From Roseilinea sp034431495 (GTDB lineage Bacteria; Chloroflexota; Anaerolineae; J036; Brachytrichaceae): 7,268 nt of DNA. The notes under the pieces were generated by a model. That model was given only the letters and a program-made list of their open reading frames with translations, had not been told where the DNA came from and searched no databases. How positions within the stretch are numbered: the first letter of the stretch is position 1; every line of letters begins with the position of its first letter. The DNA lies in contig DAOUDB010000126.1 in NCBI GenBank assembly GCA_034431495.1, forward strand, positions 1-7,268, read 5' to 3'. Positions 4,493 through 7,268 of this stretch are shown here, in pieces. A program made the position numbers and the translations under genes.

Positions 4493-6814
4493 ATGGAGCA
4501 TATCACGGGCACGCACACAAACAATGCGCGGCATAGCATCGATCTGACCAGCGGGGTATGGCGCTTCCAGCCCGATGCATTTGGAGACGGAGAGCGCATG
4601 GGCTATCACCAACCGACGTGTGACACGCGCTTCTGGCGCGAGGTGAGCATCCCCATCGCATTCGACGACTGCCTGCCCGAACTGCGTGGATACGAAGGCG
4701 TTGGCTGGTTTCGCTGTGATTTCGAGTTACCTGAAGAATGCGCATCACAGCATCTCAGTCTGCGGTTTGAAGGCGTGAACTACAACGCGCAGGTATGGGT
4801 AAATGGACAGCCGGCCGGCAGTCACACCGGCGGCTTCCTGAGATTCGAATTGCCGGTGGGGCGCCTGCTGCAACCCGGCCTGAACACGTTGGTGGTGCGG
4901 GCAGACAACACGCGCCGCCATGGCGAAGTGCCGGGCAAAGCGCGCGGCTGGCGCCCCTTTGGCGGCATCCTGCGCGAAGTGTTACTGGACTGCCGGCCGC
5001 TCATCCGGCTCGACCATCCGATAATCGTGGCAGAGGCCACAGGCGTGTTCGAAGCGCGCGTGACTGTTGTCAATGACACAGATGAGAGGCGCGAGGCCGG
5101 CGTAGCCCTGGCAATCCTGGACGCAAGCGGCACGGCAGTGTTTTCCAGCGCCGCCCGACCGACAAGCGTGGCCGCACACGATGCCGAGACGCTGACCATC
5201 GTGGGCATCACGCCACACGTCATGCCGTGGTCGCCAGATTCTCCGACCCTGTACACAGCCGCGTTCGGGCTGGCGCATAACGCCGGCTTCGACGAGATAA
5301 AACTGCGCATCGGCTTTCGGACGATCGAGCGTGTGGGGCATCAACTGGTCCTGAATGGCGAGCCGATTCGCCTGCGCGGTTTCAACCGGCACGAAGACAC
5401 CGCGCGCGCCGGCATGACACCCGACCCTGAACAAACCGGGCGCGACCTGCGACACATGAAGCAACTGGGCGCAAACTTCGTCCGTCTGTGCCACTATCCC
5501 CATCACCCCGCCGAGCTGGACTTGTGCGACGAGATCGGCCTGCTGGCGATGGGCGAAATCCCCCTGTACTGGTGGAACGGCGACGCAGATGGCGATCAGC
5601 CGGCCTCTGTCAAACTGGACGCTGCACGCCGGCAGTTGAGCGAGATGATCGCGCGCGACGTGAACCACCCCGCAATCATCTTTTGGAGTGTGAGCAACGA
5701 GACGCACGAGCAACGCCCGGAGGTAGCCGCCGGCAACGCCGCGCTGGTCGAACTGGCGCGCCACCTGGATCGCTCACGGCTGGCCACGCATGTGTCCGAT
5801 CACTGGACGACAACGCCGGCCTTCGACGCTGACGATGTGGTCTGCGTCAACGGCTACCCGAGCTGGAGCGGACGCGGCTGGGCCTCCAACCCCGCTTATG
5901 ACTTCGCCGCATCGACAGTCTGGTGGCGTGAACACCTCGACACGTTGCACAGGTTGTACCCCGACAAGCCCATCCTCATCAGCGAGTTTGGCTATCCCGC
6001 GTTGCACAACGTGGCCGCAAATGGACTGGGCGAAGACGCGCAGGACAATGCCATCTGCGCAGAAGCCCAAGCATTCGAGAAGCCATACGTGTGCGGCATG
6101 ACCGTCTGGTGCTACGCCGATCATCCATGGCCCGAGGAACCTTTCGTGAACTACATGACCACCAGCCCGTTTGGAGTCGTCACGCGCGATCGCCGGCCAA
6201 AACGCGCAGCCGGCAGCGTGACCAGGCTCTACGGCGGAACACTCCCCGCACGCGTCGCGCCACCGCTGGACAATGCGCCGGTCGTCATGGTGCGGCCTCA
6301 CTTGAACGACATCCAGGAAATAGCATTTCCAGACAGCTACTGCATCCGGAGCATGCGAGCGAATGAAGGCGGCCTGTGGGAGGACATCCAGCGGGACGCC
6401 GAGCCGTTCTTCACTATCGAACCGGGACTGTTCGAGCGCGAGTTTGGCAACGACCCGGGCGCCATCGCACGGCGGTGCTACCTGATCGTCGGGCCGGATG
6501 GATGCGCCGTCGGCACGATCAGCGCGTGGTACGACCGCGACTTCAAAGGCCGGGACTGGGGCCGCGTACACTGGGTTGCAACGCGCCGGGCACACCAGGG
6601 CAAAGGCCTTGCGAAAGCTGGCCTGAGCTTCACATTGACTCAACTGGCGCGCTGGCACGAGCGAGCCGTGCTGGATACCAGCACCGGCCGCATCGGGGCC
6701 ATCAAGTTGTACCTCGACTTTGGCTTTGTGCCCGATCTCGACCAACCGTTTGCGCGAGAGGCGTGGACGGCGTTCCGGCAACGGCTCGACCATCCGGCGC
6801 TGCGCGACATGTGA
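4493..6814 (+). CDS. Glycoside hydrolase family 2 enzyme fused to a C-terminal GNAT N-acetyltransferase domain
   Basis: This 773-residue predicted bifunctional protein has no signal peptide, so it should act in the cytoplasm. Residues about 15-170 form the GH2 sugar-binding jelly roll (VWVNGQPAGSHTGGF 101-115; GWRPFGGILREV 152-163). Residues 171-276 are the immunoglobulin-like domain. Residues 277-590 are the TIM barrel: RGFNRHED (295-302), the acid/base Glu403 in WSVSNE and the nucleophile Glu498 in ISEFGY. This part resembles beta-glucuronidase in length, but the NxK motif that binds the glucuronate carboxylate is absent (TTSPFGVVTRD, 556-565), so the sugar is unknown. Residues about 599-757 are a complete GNAT domain: acetyl-CoA loop QGKGLA (702-707), RVHWVA (691-696), and the family tail LDTSTGRIGAIKLYLDFGF (727-745). 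It starts with Met599 in MVRPHLNDI, as free-standing relatives do. The single open frame is uninterrupted, so this looks like a true gene fusion. The neighbouring genes suggest glycoside catabolism. Confidence 0.93.
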   Translation: MEHITGTHTNNARHSIDLTSGVWRFQPDAFGDGERMGYHQPTCDTRFWREVSIPIAFDDCLPELRGYEGVGWFRCDFELPEECASQHLSLRFEGVNYNAQVWVNGQPAGSHTGGFLRFELPVGRLLQPGLNTLVVRADNTRRHGEVPGKARGWRPFGGILREVLLDCRPLIRLDHPIIVAEATGVFEARVTVVNDTDERREAGVALAILDASGTAVFSSAARPTSVAAHDAETLTIVGITPHVMPWSPDSPTLYTAAFGLAHNAGFDEIKLRIGFRTIERVGHQLVLNGEPIRLRGFNRHEDTARAGMTPDPEQTGRDLRHMKQLGANFVRLCHYPHHPAELDLCDEIGLLAMGEIPLYWWNGDADGDQPASVKLDAARRQLSEMIARDVNHPAIIFWSVSNETHEQRPEVAAGNAALVELARHLDRSRLATHVSDHWTTTPAFDADDVVCVNGYPSWSGRGWASNPAYDFAASTVWWREHLDTLHRLYPDKPILISEFGYPALHNVAANGLGEDAQDNAICAEAQAFEKPYVCGMTVWCYADHPWPEEPFVNYMTTSPFGVVTRDRRPKRAAGSVTRLYGGTLPARVAPPLDNAPVVMVRPHLNDIQEIAFPDSYCIRSMRANEGGLWEDIQRDAEPFFTIEPGLFEREFGNDPGAIARRCYLIVGPDGCAVGTISAWYDRDFKGRDWGRVHWVATRRAHQGKGLAKAGLSFTLTQLARWHERAVLDTSTGRIGAIKLYLDFGFVPDLDQPFAREAWTAFRQRLDHPALRDM
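6287..6814 (+). other. GNAT module inside the fusion, possible alternative internal start
   Basis: The in-frame ATG at 6287 (Met599) coincides with the beginning of the GNAT domain and would give a 175-residue protein, a normal size for a stand-alone GNAT of this type. Only a weak purine stretch precedes it, so internal initiation is possible but not shown. The match between the methionine and the domain boundary is best read as a relic of a formerly separate gene joined to the GH2 gene by loss of the stop codon. This is inference. Confidence 0.35.
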
Positions 6815-6856
6815 CAGGAAGACAGGGCCTGCCCCACATCCCTACATGCGGCTGAC

Positions 6857-6942
6857 GGCTGCGGGCTTCGGGCAAGCCCGGCGGCTTGCCCATGGCTTGC
6901 CCTACATGGCTGCGGGCTTCGGGCAAGCCCGGCGGCTTGCCC
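6857..6942. repeat. Two copies of a palindromic intergenic repeat
   Basis: A 35-base unit occurs identically at 6857-6891 and 6908-6942, with a period of 51 bases. Each copy holds a perfect 9-base hairpin, GGGCAAGCC then CGGC then GGCTTGCCC (6870-6891 and 6921-6942). An overlapping alternative stem pairs GGGCTT with AAGCCC. The flanks carry CCCTACAT. The pattern resembles REP- or MITE-like intergenic palindromes with a TGTAGGG-type edge, which are common in Chloroflexota-like genomes (recollection, not tested). It starts about 40 bases after the GH2-GNAT stop, so the hairpins could also slow or end transcription or protect the mRNA 3' end; there is no T-run. Confidence 0.85.
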
Positions 6943-6991
6943 TACATGGCTTGCCGTACATGGCTTGCCTTACATGGCTTGCCCTACATGG
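6943..6991 (+). repeat. 14-base tandem repeat array
   Basis: TACATGGCTTGCCN is repeated three times head to tail (6943-6956, 6957-6970, 6971-6984), with only the last base changing (G, T, C). A partial fourth copy, TACATGG, follows at 6985-6991. A related stretch also links the two palindrome copies at 6892-6907. The unit contains GGCTTGCC, the right arm of the neighbouring hairpin, so the array probably grew by slippage from the end of the palindromic element. Confidence 0.85.
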
Positions 6992-7016
6992 GATACACTC
7001 ACGGCAGCATAAAGCC

Positions 7017-7268
7017 ATGGACGAATTCACGAATAATGCCGGACACAGCACAGCATCTGATTCACAACATGCGCCGTCCTCTTCGCGCGCTCAGAGCGAG
7101 CCGGTGTGGAGTTTTCGCGGCTATGAACTGCGTCCCTCTGAGTTCACCACGGCCATGGTGCACTACTACCGCGCTGAGATACAGCGCAGCAACACGTGGC
7201 GCAACCGTCTGGATGCAACCACCAACTGGGCCGTGGTGGCCACCAGCGCCGCCATCACCTTCGCCCTG
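7017..7268 (+). CDS. DUF2270 membrane protein, N-terminal part only (cut by window edge)
   Basis: The frame is open from the ATG at 7017 to the right edge, giving 84 residues without a stop. Residues 1-29 are polar and rich in Ser, Ala, Gln and His, probably a disordered cytoplasmic tail. From residue 31 the sequence WSFRGYELRPSEF, TAMVHYYRAEIQRSNTWRNR (45-64) and LDATTNWAVV (65-74) matches what I recall of the start of DUF2270 integral membrane proteins. The stretch from Trp71 to the edge is becoming hydrophobic, consistent with the first membrane helix. The function of the family is unknown. There is no clear Shine-Dalgarno. The gene is separated from GH2-GNAT by the repeat region (202 bases), so it is probably an independent unit unrelated to the sugar genes. 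Confidence 0.8.
   Translation, partial: MDEFTNNAGHSTASDSQHAPSSSRAQSEPVWSFRGYELRPSEFTTAMVHYYRAEIQRSNTWRNRLDATTNWAVVATSAAITFAL

Noticed and set aside
4493..6286. Calling the GH2 domain a beta-glucuronidase or LacZ-type beta-galactosidase
   Set aside because: The glucuronate-binding NxK motif is absent and the extra domains of LacZ are missing. Only the GH2 family level is supported.
5774..6793. 339-codon minus-strand open frame opposite the GH2-GNAT gene
   Set aside because: It is fully antisense to conserved catalytic and GNAT coding sequence, so it is a GC-driven shadow frame.
6376..6855. Separate 159-codon plus-strand frame overlapping the GNAT region
   Set aside because: It is another frame of the same DNA. 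The conserved GNAT motifs are all in the GH2 frame, so there is no sign of a frameshift.
6857..6991. CRISPR array
   Set aside because: The units are joined by more of the same repeat rather than by unique spacers of constant length, and no cas gene is visible. It is a palindromic plus tandem repeat.
1..7268. tRNA, rRNA, riboswitch or transposase genes
   Set aside because: I saw no cloverleaf, rRNA-like or transposase sequence by eye. The non-coding gaps are all short.

Overview
The window is GC-rich bacterial DNA with dense coding and short gaps. It carries catabolic enzymes and no visible transporter, regulator, RNA gene or transposase. The best guess at the host is a Chloroflexota-like (Anaerolineae/Caldilinea-type) organism. 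This rests on the style of the genes, the intergenic palindromic repeat and a DUF2270 gene, so it is inference and could be wrong. The hexamer GCCGGC is strikingly over-used throughout, which suggests that all the genes share one long-term host and none is a recent arrival.

Layout, left to right. The start of dhaL (dihydroxyacetone kinase ADP-binding subunit, minus strand, cut by the window edge) lies behind a complete dhaK (minus). A 53-base divergent gap separates dhaK from a plus-strand pair: a creatininase-family metallohydrolase followed by an Ldh2-type (malate/L-lactate dehydrogenase family) oxidoreductase. A 188-base convergent gap follows, then an aldo/keto reductase (minus). A 71-base divergent gap separates it from a long plus-strand gene. 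That gene encodes a glycoside hydrolase family 2 enzyme with a complete GNAT acetyltransferase domain fused in frame at its C-terminus. After it comes a roughly 200-base intergenic region with two copies of a 51-base-period palindromic repeat and a 14-base tandem array. The window ends in the start of a DUF2270 membrane protein gene.

How the genes may work together (inference): the GH2 enzyme has no signal peptide and would release a sugar or aglycone in the cytoplasm. The aldo/keto reductase and the Ldh2-type dehydrogenase could carry out carbonyl/alcohol redox steps. DhaK/DhaL would phosphorylate a short ketose such as dihydroxyacetone, or an erythrulose- or apulose-like analogue. The creatininase-family protein would hydrolyse an amide or lactam-like intermediate, or act on another small molecule. 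The two divergent gene pairs share a 9-base AT-rich box (GATGATAAT), which may be part of their promoters. The most unusual feature is the GH2-GNAT fusion. Its GNAT half begins at a methionine exactly where a free-standing GNAT protein would start.
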